From contig NZ_AP025285.1 in the NCBI RefSeq assembly GCF_023168405.1, positions 1,858,001 through 1,922,000 of the forward strand: 64,000 nucleotides of DNA, read 5' to 3'. The notes below the pieces were generated by a model. The model saw nothing but the letters and a program-made list of their open reading frames with translations. It was not told the origin of the DNA and did no database searches. The DNA is from Leptogranulimonas caecicola. Lineage in GTDB: Bacteria > Actinomycetota > Coriobacteriia > Coriobacteriales > Atopobiaceae. The translations under genes and the position numbers were made by a program. Positions 53,389 to 62,310 of the stretch are shown piece after piece (within the stretch, counting starts at the first letter, position 1; each line of letters opens with the position of its first letter).

Positions 53389-53695
53389 TCATAACTCCTT
53401 TGAGCCAGTGCACAAATAGATGCGACGCCCAGAAAGATCGAGCGCCACAGCGGTGTTCTCAAAGGAATATGTCCTCGCCGCCCCAGACCAATCTATGCAC
53501 CCCTCAAATACGCCGGAGCGCAAGATAACGGCAACAAGCTGGAGGCATTCTAAAGAGGCACAAAGCGTGCCCCCAGCGCCCGGCAGCCACCCAGAACAAA
53601 GCTGCCTACGGCATAAGAAAGCCTCCGCCAAGCTATGCCCAGCGGAGGCTTCAAGTCACATTGAAAGATCAGGCTCCCAGCGCCTGCTCGCTCTC
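53389..53695. other. Intergenic region between arcC and the surface-protein gene
   Basis: Contains the arcC terminator and then the presumed promoter and leader of the surface protein. An 80-codon minus-strand open frame here has no family features and was not called. Confidence 0.5.
53618..53653 (-). terminator. Rho-independent terminator of arcC
   Basis: AAGCCTCCGC pairs with GCGGAGGCTT around a ~13-nt loop; the minus-strand tail is TTTCTT. Confidence 0.85.
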
Positions 53696-54658
53696 TTAGA
53701 GGTGAATGCGGGTGCCAGAGGTGCCCTTCATGGCCTCAGGAGCCTTCTCCAGAGAGCCGATGATGGCTACACGGCCAGGACGGCTCTTGGCAAACTTGAC
53801 GGCAGCCTTGACCTTAGGCTCCATGGAGCCCTTGCCAAACTGACCCTCGGCCAGGTACTTCTCGGCCTCCTCGACGGTGATGTCCTCGAGGTCCTTCTGG
53901 TCAGGCTTGCCAAAGTTGATGGCCACGTGATCCACGGCGGTCAGAAGAATGAGCTTCTCGGCGTCGCAGTCCTCGGCCAAAAGCTCGCCGGCCAGGTCCT
54001 TGTCGATGACGGCGCCCACGCCAACCAGGGCATTGTCTTCCTCGACCACGGGGATTCCGCCGCCGCCACAGGCGATGACGATGTACTCCTCGTCCAACAG
54101 GTGGCGAATGGAGCCAATCTCCACGATGGCCTTAGGAGCAGGAGAAGCCACTACGCGACGATAGCCGCGGCCGGAGTCCTCTACTAACGTCCAGCTGGGG
54201 TTCTCCTTCTTGACCTCCTCAGCCTGCTCGGCGGTGAGGAACTGGCCGATAGGCTTGGTGGGGTTCTCAAAGGCAGGGTCGTTCTTGTCTACCTCAACCT
54301 CGGTCACGATGGTGGCCACATGCCAAGGCTTGCCCTGGCGACGGATCTCGTTGCCCAGGCCCTTCTGCAGGTGGTAGCCAATGTAGCCCTGGCTCATAGC
54401 GCCGCACTCAGGCAGATCCATCGCGGGAATATCAGAGTTGACCTCATTGGCGGTGGCAAAAGACTTCTGGATCATGCCAACCTGAGGGCCGTTGCCATGG
54501 GTGATCACAATCTCATTGCCCAGCTCGATCAAGCCAAGCAGAGCAGGAGCTGCAACGTTGATACGTTCCATTTGCTCCTTGGGGTTGTCGCCAAGAGCAT
54601 TGCCGCCAAGGGCGACTACGATGCGGTCCGGTTTACCCGGAGCTTTGGTGTAAGTCAT
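53696..54658 (-). CDS. arcC: Carbamate kinase
   Basis: A 320-residue protein starting at 54658 behind GGGAGG. Family motifs are 'RIVVALGGNALG', 'EIVITHGNGPQVG', 'EYIVIACGGGGIPVV', 'GVGAVIDKDLAGELLA' and 'LILLTAVDHVAINFG'. It converts carbamoyl phosphate and ADP to ATP, CO2 and ammonia, the energy-yielding last step of the arginine deiminase or agmatine/allantoin pathways. No arcA or arcB is adjacent, so the source of carbamoyl phosphate is elsewhere. Confidence 0.96.
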   Translation of the reverse strand: MTYTKAPGKPDRIVVALGGNALGDNPKEQMERINVAAPALLGLIELGNEIVITHGNGPQVGMIQKSFATANEVNSDIPAMDLPECGAMSQGYIGYHLQKGLGNEIRRQGKPWHVATIVTEVEVDKNDPAFENPTKPIGQFLTAEQAEEVKKENPSWTLVEDSGRGYRRVVASPAPKAIVEIGSIRHLLDEEYIVIACGGGGIPVVEEDNALVGVGAVIDKDLAGELLAEDCDAEKLILLTAVDHVAINFGKPDQKDLEDITVEEAEKYLAEGQFGKGSMEPKVKAAVKFAKSRPGRVAIIGSLEKAPEAMKGTSGTRIHL

Positions 54659-55251
54659 GGAAACCTCCCATTGCGTTTTTAATAAGAAGATCGCGCGGCC
54701 CGGTACCACGCAAACTCCGTAGGCTATTTGTATACCCCCGGCAACTCCCAAAAGTTATGGAGAGCTTATGCAGCGCGGCAAGAGGTAGCTATGGCGTTTT
54801 TAGTGGTAAATGGGGGTATTGAGCGGCAGGTGTATGTTACTATCCCTGCATTTCATACATAGCTTTTAGCATACTTTTATCATGCAGGAGTTATGCATCT
54901 TTCAGGTTGTTTTACCACTTGCACATCTGATGCCCTATGACCCCACGCGTTATAGCTCTCCTATGCCGAGAAACCCATCGACGCCCCCAAGTGCCGTTCC
55001 TAGGGGTCCCCTCTCTTAACAGTTTGAACACATGAGGCTGTCCCAAACGGCCACGGCCCGCACCATTCGCGCCTCGACGCAAAAGCGCGTCCAGAATCCC
55101 TTGGGACCCTGGACGCGCATCTTTACGTCCGCATCGCTCGCAACACGGCAGTGGGCACCCAGCGGCTCAGCAGCACAAAATGCCCGGCGCCCTGTCGCCA
55201 CGGCGCCCACAGCAACTCGCGGCTCACAGGGCGCCCCCAAGCGCCCTGCAG
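54659..55251. other. Intergenic region upstream of arcC
   Basis: 593 nt. An AT-rich part (54780-54930) carries imperfect palindromes, including TGCATTTCATACA (54848-54860) and ATGCAGGAGTTATGCAT (54883-54899), loosely like arginine-repressor boxes. A GTGGTAAA...TTTTACCAC inverted pair flanks them. An exact dispersed motif is at 54964-54973, and the DUF2207 gene terminator is at 55085-55118. No gene is seen. Confidence 0.45.
55080..55118 (-). terminator. Terminator of the DUF2207 gene
   Basis: GCGCGTCCAG pairs with CTGGACGCGC (10-bp perfect stem, 14-nt loop); the minus-strand tail is TTTTGCG. Confidence 0.8.
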
Positions 55252-57201
55252 CTAGAAGGCGCCGCCGCCTCCGCCGCCGCCAAAGCCGCCTCCGCCGCCG
55301 CCAGAGAACCCGCCGCCTCCGCCGCCGCCAGAACTGCTGGAAGAGGCCGCCAGCGCGGCCACAGAAGCCTGGTAGCTCGACCGAGAGGCCTCTTCGAAGA
55401 CCGAGGCCGGCGAGTCCATGCGCCCATAGGTGCCCCACCACATATAAGTGGGCATGAAGTCCGGGTCTTCCAGCATTTGCGGAAGCACCATGCGCAGCTG
55501 CTTGATGACCTCGTCGGCAACGCCCAGCACCACAGCCATCACCAGCAGGCGGTTCCACAGCACCACATCGGTGGGCACCGCCTCGTCCAGGCGGGTGAAC
55601 TCCTTGAGCCAGCGACGCAGAGCTTCCAGCTTCGCGGTAAGCTCCACAGCCTCAGACGACAATGCCTTCAGATGCACCACCACAATAGCCGACACCACAA
55701 TGCCCGCCACAGGCGACAGCAGGCTCAAAAACATGGGAAGCGGCGCCTCGAAGATCAAGAAGGCGAAGAATCCCAAGAAGGCCGCCAGGCCGCACAGGAT
55801 GATCATCAGCACGCACCAGCCCCGGCCGTTGCTGGAATCGGTAAAGAACCCTCGCAGATGCGCCTGACCCTCGGCCGTGTCCTTCCACTCCTTATAGGCA
55901 TCCATAAAGCGCTCGGGCTTCTTCTTGGCCACCTTTTTGATGTCGTCAAAGTCCAGCTCGATGCGGCCGTCGGAAGGCTTCTCATAGCCCTTCACCCGAG
56001 GCGCCACCGTCTTGAAGAGCAAGTCCAGCAGGGCATTATCGATAGGATCTTCGATCTTTTGCGCACGTTTGGGGTTATAGGTAAGCCTGTAGGTCTCCTT
56101 CCCCCTGGAGAACGCGCCTTTCTTGGGCGTCTGCACGTAGGAAAGGTCCACTGCCCCCTCATCCGAGATCCTCATGAGCGTTGCCGTAAGCTCCGGGCTT
56201 CCCACCTCGTCGTCATGGATCAGCGCGCCCAGCACCGCCGGATGGTCATCGCTCGGCACATCCCTAAAATAACGGTCCTCAAACACCGGCCTGTGCTTTT
56301 GCTTATAACGTCTATAGAGCAGCAGCGACACCACGCAGGCCACCGCGCCCACGGCCACCACCAGGGTCAGCGCGCCATAGTAAATGGAGCGCGCTATCTC
56401 GCGCCTGCGATTAGCCTCGTCGGCCCAGCGCTGCTCCTGCTCCAAGATGGTGCTCATACGCGACTCGCCGGAAGGCGCCACGCTCAACCACTCCACCGGG
56501 AAGGTGATGCGCGCCTCCGCATAGTCGTCGCTGCCCACTGCGGGCACCATGTACATCACATCGTTGCCCGAAAAACGCACCTCTCCATCCAGGGTGCCGT
56601 GGCCCCAGGCCCGCACGTTCTGCTCTGGAGTCACCTGTTGCCCCGCCGGCACCGGCAGATGAATGGTGCAGGTCACATTGTGCGAGGTCTCATCCCACCC
56701 ATCCGAGACAAACTTCCAATAGAGCTCCCCGGTATCCTTCCAGGCCGTGGCCAACTGCGGAATGGAATAGGTGATGCGATAGGTTACCTGCTGGTCCTCT
56801 GCCGGGTTATAGAGCTTTGCCTCCACATAGCTGCTGTATTGGGTGAGCTCGTAGCTATGGGGATCGCCGGAGTAGTCCTGCACGAACGGCTCAAAACTCC
56901 CGTTGTCGCTCACCACTCCCACCGATTCCACCTCAGGCTCCAGCTGCCGCCCCTCGTAGTTTCCCTGAGGCAGCCGCCAGTAAACGCCGTTGAAGTCGCC
57001 GTCAAAATCAAAGGTGCGATCTTCTGTCACGTGCAGCGTGCCATCGGCATCCAACGTGGCATCGATAGCCACCCGAGATATCTCGTAGGATTTCGCCGAT
57101 GCCTGCGTGGGGGCTGCCACGCACACAGCCATGCATACTGCGATCAATGCCAAAACTGCCGAGAAGGCGCCACCACTGCGGCGCCACACACTTGAAACCA
57201 T
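55252..57201 (-). CDS. DUF2207 domain-containing membrane protein with Gly-rich tail
   Basis: A 649-residue protein started at 57201 (GGAGG upstream). The signal peptide ends around 'AAPTQASA'. An extracellular DUF2207 beta domain follows (~40-240; 'ATLDADGTLHVTEDRTFDFDG', 'GVYWRLP'). A membrane helix lies at ~275-297, followed by a basic cytoplasmic stretch and a soluble region. Two more helices lie near 425-470, and a C-terminal cytoplasmic part ends in Ser then almost pure Gly with a few Phe. Proteins of this architecture are widespread in Gram-positives and have no established biochemical function. It is monocistronic. Confidence 0.9.
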   Translation of the reverse strand: MVSSVWRRSGGAFSAVLALIAVCMAVCVAAPTQASAKSYEISRVAIDATLDADGTLHVTEDRTFDFDGDFNGVYWRLPQGNYEGRQLEPEVESVGVVSDNGSFEPFVQDYSGDPHSYELTQYSSYVEAKLYNPAEDQQVTYRITYSIPQLATAWKDTGELYWKFVSDGWDETSHNVTCTIHLPVPAGQQVTPEQNVRAWGHGTLDGEVRFSGNDVMYMVPAVGSDDYAEARITFPVEWLSVAPSGESRMSTILEQEQRWADEANRRREIARSIYYGALTLVVAVGAVACVVSLLLYRRYKQKHRPVFEDRYFRDVPSDDHPAVLGALIHDDEVGSPELTATLMRISDEGAVDLSYVQTPKKGAFSRGKETYRLTYNPKRAQKIEDPIDNALLDLLFKTVAPRVKGYEKPSDGRIELDFDDIKKVAKKKPERFMDAYKEWKDTAEGQAHLRGFFTDSSNGRGWCVLMIILCGLAAFLGFFAFLIFEAPLPMFLSLLSPVAGIVVSAIVVVHLKALSSEAVELTAKLEALRRWLKEFTRLDEAVPTDVVLWNRLLVMAVVLGVADEVIKQLRMVLPQMLEDPDFMPTYMWWGTYGRMDSPASVFEEASRSSYQASVAALAASSSSSGGGGGGGFSGGGGGGFGGGGGGGAF

Positions 57202-57268
57202 GGACTACCTCCAAAAGGAGTGGACGGTCCCCACAGTCTAAGAAAGAACTGAAAAGACTACAAGCAGA

Positions 57269-57721
57269 CTAAAGCGTCTCAGTGACGTACCAAATCCCCC
57301 GCTCCTCCTGCAGGCGTTCCAGATATTCCCGAGGCGTCATCACCGGCACAGAAGACTTTTCAAATCCTGAAGCATCCCGTGTGAGCAGCACGTCAGCCCT
57401 GCACTCCTTGGCTGTCAGCGCCACCAAGCAGTCTTCGAAATCCTCCCAACCCCAGACGCATGCTTCTCTAATGCACCCCGCATCCACCGATGCCACATGC
57501 AAAAAATCCAAGCTTTCGTAAAATGCCCGCTGGAGATCCTCGCTGCCCACCTCGCGAGCCACGATATAGAACACATCCGTAAAAGACTTAGCACTGCACC
57601 AGAGCTGCACGTCGCCCAACATCTGAGCCACCCGCAGCTTCACCGTAGCATCAAAAAACGGCTCTCTTTTGGCAAAGTAGTCCACCAGCACACAGGTATC
57701 AAGAAAGAGCCTCGTAGTCAC
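57269..57721 (-). CDS. PIN-domain toxin (VapC-like ribonuclease)
   Basis: A 150-residue protein. The GTG at 57721 is chosen because GGGGAGG lies 6 nt upstream. The PIN acidic residues are Asp in 'LFLDTCVLVDYF' (~8), a Glu/Asp in 'WGWEDFEDCLVALTA' (~95-100) and Asp in 'VLLTRDASGF' (~115). The gene overlaps the antitoxin by 23 nt in another frame, a standard toxin-antitoxin coupling. The product probably cleaves RNA when freed from the antitoxin. Confidence 0.88.
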   Translation of the reverse strand: MTTRLFLDTCVLVDYFAKREPFFDATVKLRVAQMLGDVQLWCSAKSFTDVFYIVAREVGSEDLQRAFYESLDFLHVASVDAGCIREACVWGWEDFEDCLVALTAKECRADVLLTRDASGFEKSSVPVMTPREYLERLQEERGIWYVTETL

Positions 57722-58019
57722 GGCGCCTCCCCTCTGCCAGCGCGCGCCTAACATCCAACCCTTCCAGATGCACTCCCTCAAAAGTGGTCGCCGCTAGAGA
57801 CCGGCGCAGCTCCTGCATCTGCACCCCATCCAACCCACGAGGCCCTCGCGGCAAGACCGCCACCGCCTCAGAAGCCCCCTCCCCTGGGAGCTCCCCTGTT
57901 TGAATCAGATGGTTAAAGGCTGCATTGACCAAATCGCTTACCGTGGCCCCTTTGGCCCGCAGCACATCCACTCCTTGCCGCTTTATCTCATCAGGGACCC
58001 GCGCACTGATAGTCGCCAT
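57699..58019 (-). CDS. RelB/DinJ-like ribbon-helix-helix antitoxin
   Basis: A 106-residue protein started at 58019 behind GGGAGGAG. The N-terminus, 'MATISARVPDEIKRQGVDVLRAKGATVSDLVNAAFNHL', is a ribbon-helix-helix DNA-binding fold of the RelB/DinJ type. The C-terminal part, ending 'RRALAEGRRRDYEALS', is expected to wrap the PIN toxin. Pairing of a RelB-type antitoxin with a PIN toxin, rather than a RelE/YafQ toxin, is a mixed combination known from other loci. Autoregulation is likely but no operator was identified. Confidence 0.85.
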   Translation of the reverse strand: MATISARVPDEIKRQGVDVLRAKGATVSDLVNAAFNHLIQTGELPGEGASEAVAVLPRGPRGLDGVQMQELRRSLAATTFEGVHLEGLDVRRALAEGRRRDYEALS

Positions 58020-58089
58020 AGACTCCTCCCATTCCTAAATTGGAAGAAGTGTAGCACGTATTACATACCCGCCTCCACCTCGTGAGCCA

Positions 58090-58127
58090 CAAAAAAGCGC
58101 CCCGACTTCCAAGGAAACCTGGGCGCG
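58090..58127 (-). terminator. Terminator of the DUF4012 gene
   Basis: On the minus strand a stem built on GCGCCC/GGGGCGC with internal CAGGTTTCCTTGG pairing is followed by TTTTTTG. Confidence 0.75.
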
Positions 58128-58154
58128 TCTGACTATCTCAATCCCATCCTACCG

Positions 58155-60128
58155 CTAAGAGAAGCTCCTGGCAGCCGGAGTGCGGCTCACCGTGAGAGGC
58201 TGCGTAGCCTCTGGAGACGTGGTTACCGTGTAGGTGATGGTAGTGGTCTCCTGGGGATTCTCCTGCAGCGAGCAGGTCCACTCGTCGTATCCGTACACCG
58301 AGTGCTGCGCTACCGAGAAGACCCCTCCCTGACCTTGGATATCTGAGATATAGCCCCCCGCCGGTGCCAGCAGGTACAGATGCGTAAGCATGTCACCCTG
58401 ACTACGCTTGTCTGGATTGCCGCCATAGACATAGTAAGGGGCAGCCGCCGCCTCCTCAGGCGTCATAGCGTTGGTAACGGTGGTAGTAACCGGATAGCTC
58501 GTCGAGCCGTCAGCGTTCTTCACGCCCTCGCCCACCTGGGTGTTCATGTTCAGATACCAGTCCATCTTGGACCAGGTGTAGTCGTTGGTATAGGTGCCTA
58601 GCACAGGTTTTGCAGGATCGGCTTCCAATTTGCCCGAGAAGCCCAGAGCGTCAATGGCCACCTCTTGATCAGGATCAGCCATCCATACCTGGAAGTTACG
58701 AGCCAGGGCGCCGTCCAAGATAGTCTTGGCCAAGTCACCGCTGTCTGCGTGTCCAAGGCCTGCAAAGATAGCCTGGAACGACGCTCCAGCGACGCCCGAG
58801 AAGAACGCATCCTGAGCATCCACTGGGATGTTCCAGTAGGTGTCGTGCATAAGCACGGTAGCCGCATTAGAACCATCCACATGGATGCCATTCACATCCA
58901 CCGATTGTCCCGTGACCGCTAACAGCGACTGCAAAAACACGGGGTCAACAGCCACCACGCCATTGACCGCCTGATTCTTAAACGCCAGCCAGCTTTGAGC
59001 GGCAGCCTCTGCCGCACGCGGGAACTGCGGTGTCATCATGGATGAACCAGGGTTAAATGCCGCACTGCCCATATCAAAGGCGGCAGACTCCTCGTCTGTG
59101 GGAGTAAACCCAGTGCCACTCTCCTGACGCTCCCCCTGCAGCGAGGCAAAGTCGCCATTGAGCGTGATTGTGCCATCCGTCACCGTCATGGTGCCCCAGG
59201 CTCCAGGGAAGCCGCCAGAAGAACGGGTCTCCACGTTGTTAAGAGCCACTACCAAGTAGGTCTTAGTTTGGCCATCGGCGCCCAGCATCACCGGCAGCTG
59301 GGGCAACACGTCGTCCGCCTCATCCAACAAGTCACTCGCCTGGGACAAAGTAGACTGAGCGCCCTCAAGCACGTCATTGATCCTCTGGATATGGAATGTC
59401 TCCAGCGACTGGATCTTATGGATGGTATCTGTGAGAGGAACCTTGATCGCAAGTACTGCATTGACGACCTTTTGCAAGATAGGGATATCCACCTGACCGC
59501 CATCTTTCACCAGCGACTTGATGGACACGCCATTCAAGTCGTTAGAAAACGGCAGCAAACCGTTGTGCATAAAGTCATTGGCAACGCTTACCAGCTCGCG
59601 CCCTTGTCGCACGTCCTGACCATAAACCGGCACGATCTCAGCCGCGGTCCAAAGCGGGCTCGACAGACGATCTGCCATGGTCTGAGTGCTTTGAGCCAGC
59701 GAAGCTGCCGAGCTAGAAAGCTCATCCGACTTACCATTCATCAACGCATCTTTATACACAGCAAGCTCCTGCTTGGCATTCTGCGCTTCAGACTTGATAG
59801 CCTTCAAATCCTCGTACATAAAGAAGCCGCAGGCACCTCCCACAACTACCAGTACCGCCAGCACAATGAGCAGGATCTGCCACCAGTGAGGTCCCCTGCG
59901 AACAGGCTTGCCGGGCGCCCCAGCGCCCTTGCGCGACTTCACATAGGAGACTGCGTCGCCAGAGTACCGAGAAGCCGTAGGCTGATAAGGTTGCGTATAG
60001 GGCGACGCCCCTTGCGAAGCATTGCCTGCTGTTCCCGCGGAGCGGCTATGAGATGCGCGATAGGAAGAATTCCCCTTGGGGCGATAGCTGGGACGAGAAG
60101 GGCCAGAGGCCATATGCTTGGCAGACAA
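58155..60128 (-). CDS. DUF4012 domain-containing membrane-anchored protein
   Basis: About 657 residues. The best start is a TTG at 60128, 5 nt after AGGAG; an ATG five codons in is the alternative. A basic, Ser-rich cytoplasmic tail (1-80) precedes one membrane helix (~82-106, 'WWQILLIVLAVLVVVGGACGFFMY'). A coiled stretch follows, then the DUF4012 domain: 'YLVVALNNVETRSSGGFPGAWGTMTV', 'FPRAAEAAAQSWLAFKNQAVNGVVAVDPVFLQSLLAVTGQ'. DUF4012 proteins are often found in or next to polysaccharide loci of actinobacteria, sharing weak similarity with LytR-CpsA-Psr neighbours. Its place beside the low-GC locus agrees with this. Confidence 0.85.
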   Translation of the reverse strand: MSAKHMASGPSRPSYRPKGNSSYRASHSRSAGTAGNASQGASPYTQPYQPTASRYSGDAVSYVKSRKGAGAPGKPVRRGPHWWQILLIVLAVLVVVGGACGFFMYEDLKAIKSEAQNAKQELAVYKDALMNGKSDELSSSAASLAQSTQTMADRLSSPLWTAAEIVPVYGQDVRQGRELVSVANDFMHNGLLPFSNDLNGVSIKSLVKDGGQVDIPILQKVVNAVLAIKVPLTDTIHKIQSLETFHIQRINDVLEGAQSTLSQASDLLDEADDVLPQLPVMLGADGQTKTYLVVALNNVETRSSGGFPGAWGTMTVTDGTITLNGDFASLQGERQESGTGFTPTDEESAAFDMGSAAFNPGSSMMTPQFPRAAEAAAQSWLAFKNQAVNGVVAVDPVFLQSLLAVTGQSVDVNGIHVDGSNAATVLMHDTYWNIPVDAQDAFFSGVAGASFQAIFAGLGHADSGDLAKTILDGALARNFQVWMADPDQEVAIDALGFSGKLEADPAKPVLGTYTNDYTWSKMDWYLNMNTQVGEGVKNADGSTSYPVTTTVTNAMTPEEAAAAPYYVYGGNPDKRSQGDMLTHLYLLAPAGGYISDIQGQGGVFSVAQHSVYGYDEWTCSLQENPQETTTITYTVTTSPEATQPLTVSRTPAARSFS

Positions 60129-60757
60129 AAGAACTCCTAAAGGTAGGCTGCAGCCGGAGATGGCAGTCAGAAATCAGACACGCTCGGGCCGTAAGAAAAA
60201 GCCCGACAGCCAATCTACCACTATATGGATAGATTAATGAACGGTTTCTACCCCTTACGGAGCGACTTCAACAAAACCCAAACACCCACGCTCGGCCTTT
60301 AAACCCAGTGGGACCTCATTCCACACAGTACCGCCGAGAAGTCCATCCTCAATAATATGTAATTCAAGCTTCCTTTTGAGATTATTTTTTTTACAGCATT
60401 CCTACCTGCGGTAATCTCATTTTCCAACAGGATATAGGCGAGTTCACTCGCACTTTCCAACATACTTAACAGAGCTAATCATACTGATGCCTCATCACCC
60501 AAATTATGCCTCACCACCCAAAATCTTTAAACCTCAGAGAAATTCTTGTAGGCACTCTATAGATTTCGTATAGCCCTCATCGTCTTCATGACTTCACGGT
60601 GATTGTCGTCTCTCACGCCCATCATCATCCCGATAGCGCATGGTTCATCCCTATCCTATTTTGATATAGATGCCCCACAGATAGGAAGTAAGCGTGGATC
60701 TATATAGGCTCATGCCCCTACGCAACCTGAAAGGTTCACCAATTAAGTATCACTTCA
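60129..60757. other. Intergenic region at the start of the low-GC polysaccharide locus
   Basis: About 630 nt in which GC falls sharply. An inverted pair GAGATTA/TAATCTC lies at 60382-60418 and a direct repeat ATGCCTCAYCACCCAAA at 60487 and 60505. A minus-strand open stretch ending at the TAG at 60557-60559 (about 32 codons, no start signal) may be a gene remnant. A motif variant, GCCGAGAAG, is at ~60332. Confidence 0.45.
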
Positions 60758-62179
60758 TTATTTTAATATATCCCTAAGCACTGCTTTAATTCTTAGAACA
60801 ACATCTACTTGTTTTCCAAAGTTGACCAAATAGATCGAATAAATGGCTGTATAAATACAAAAGGCCAATAAGCTGGGAAGAACTAAGGCTAGAACAATAA
60901 AAAGAGCAGTCAGTAACAATTCCCCATAATTTAGGGACCTGATCATTGGCTTCTTAAGCACTGAAGAAAGTTGTTTTTCTGACCACAAACTTCTTCCAAT
61001 TATCGAAAGCGCTGCACCACCAATCACCACAACTGTTGATTTAAATATAAACACCCCAAGTATCGTAAAGAATGCACTTATAAAGCACGTCCAAAGATTG
61101 ATTTCGAGAAGCCGCGACTCCTGCCGCAAGACTTTAAAAAAGGTTGTACAGCATATATTCATCTTGCTGTCAAACACGCAAACAGGCAGAAGCAAGAGAA
61201 AATAAATATAACTGCTTGCATAATCTGGGAGCCAGATCGAAAGTATCCAAACCAGCGGAAAGTATCCTAAATAAAACATCGGAGCTATTAACGAGAGGAA
61301 ATCTCGAGACCTCGCAAAAAACTGTCTCAGTTCACCATCATCTGATTGTCTTAAAGCTGGGAATAGAACCATACTTGCTTGACTAACAAATGCTAAAAAG
61401 AAATTAACCATCGATAGAGCCAGCGAAAGTCGTCCAAATGCATCAATTCCCCATGCCAAATCAATAGAAAACCTTGCAATCCCTAGAATTAATTGGCTTG
61501 CGATATTAGCAATCATCAATTTAAAACCAACACGAATGGAACTGATCGCATCCCTCACTGCTGTGGGTATGGGTTCCAGTTTTGTTTGCAGAAAATCCCT
61601 ACAGCACCATAAGCAATAACCTAGCTGCACCACGCTTGAAAACAAATATGCCACAACGAATGGCCGAAAGGAGTTACATCTTATTATTAAAAAGATCAGA
61701 AGCGGCACGAGAAAGGTCAGACGCTCTACGATAGTCGCATAAGAAGACTTCTGTGTCTCATTCATCGACTGCAAAAGATACATCAAAAAAAGCGACGCAT
61801 TGTGTATCACCAAGTAAGCGCATGTAAATATTATTACATAATTTCTTTCTTGAATTGCGAATCCCTGTAGGACTACCGTTGTAATCGCAATAGATATGAT
61901 TAATTGGAAAACAACTCCGAACCAAAATTGTGACATTACAGAAGCTTTATTAATTTCAGCCCGCGATTCTCCTCCTTTAATTAAATAGACACCATCATTT
62001 AGCCCTAAATGAGCAAATCCCACATAGGAACAGTAGAAGATGAAAAGTTGCCAATAACCATACTCGGTAACACCGAGTAATTTCGGAACGAGCAATGTTT
62101 GAATAAAACTTAACACCATCGCAACGCCCTGAGCCAAGAACGCCGTTCCAGCATTTTTCGCTAAAGTACGATAGTCCAC
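60758..62179 (-). CDS. Polysaccharide flippase (Wzx-like, MOP/MATE superfamily)
   Basis: 473 residues from a GTG at 62179 (AAGGTGAG upstream), with about 12-14 membrane helices and few charged residues. The N-terminus 'NAGTAFLAQGVAMVLSFIQTLLVPKLLGVTEYGYWQLFIFY' is typical of Wzx/RfbX O-unit flippases. It would move lipid-linked repeat units across the membrane. GC content is much lower than in genes before 60 kb, pointing to horizontal acquisition, as is common for such loci. Confidence 0.88.
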   Translation of the reverse strand: MDYRTLAKNAGTAFLAQGVAMVLSFIQTLLVPKLLGVTEYGYWQLFIFYCSYVGFAHLGLNDGVYLIKGGESRAEINKASVMSQFWFGVVFQLIISIAITTVVLQGFAIQERNYVIIFTCAYLVIHNASLFLMYLLQSMNETQKSSYATIVERLTFLVPLLIFLIIRCNSFRPFVVAYLFSSVVQLGYCLWCCRDFLQTKLEPIPTAVRDAISSIRVGFKLMIANIASQLILGIARFSIDLAWGIDAFGRLSLALSMVNFFLAFVSQASMVLFPALRQSDDGELRQFFARSRDFLSLIAPMFYLGYFPLVWILSIWLPDYASSYIYFLLLLPVCVFDSKMNICCTTFFKVLRQESRLLEINLWTCFISAFFTILGVFIFKSTVVVIGGAALSIIGRSLWSEKQLSSVLKKPMIRSLNYGELLLTALFIVLALVLPSLLAFCIYTAIYSIYLVNFGKQVDVVLRIKAVLRDILK

Positions 62180-62310
62180 AATCTCACCTTACTAAAGAGC
62201 AGCAGTCGTTAAACTATCTTTCTCGCCTTATCTAATGTGCGCACCTTGCTATCAAGCTACTCTAGTCATCTTCATACACATTGTTAGTCATGATGGAAGA
62301 TGACATACTT

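Noticed and set aside
53389-53631. 80-codon minus-strand open frame upstream of the surface protein
   Set aside because: It overlaps the arcC terminator, has no start signal, and its translation shows no domain-like pattern.
60557-60660. Possible gene remnant ending 'MGVRDDNHREVMKTMRAIRNL'
   Set aside because: Only about 32 codons between stops, with no ribosome binding site and no recognisable family; noted as a possible scrap of a deleted polysaccharide gene but not supported as a gene.
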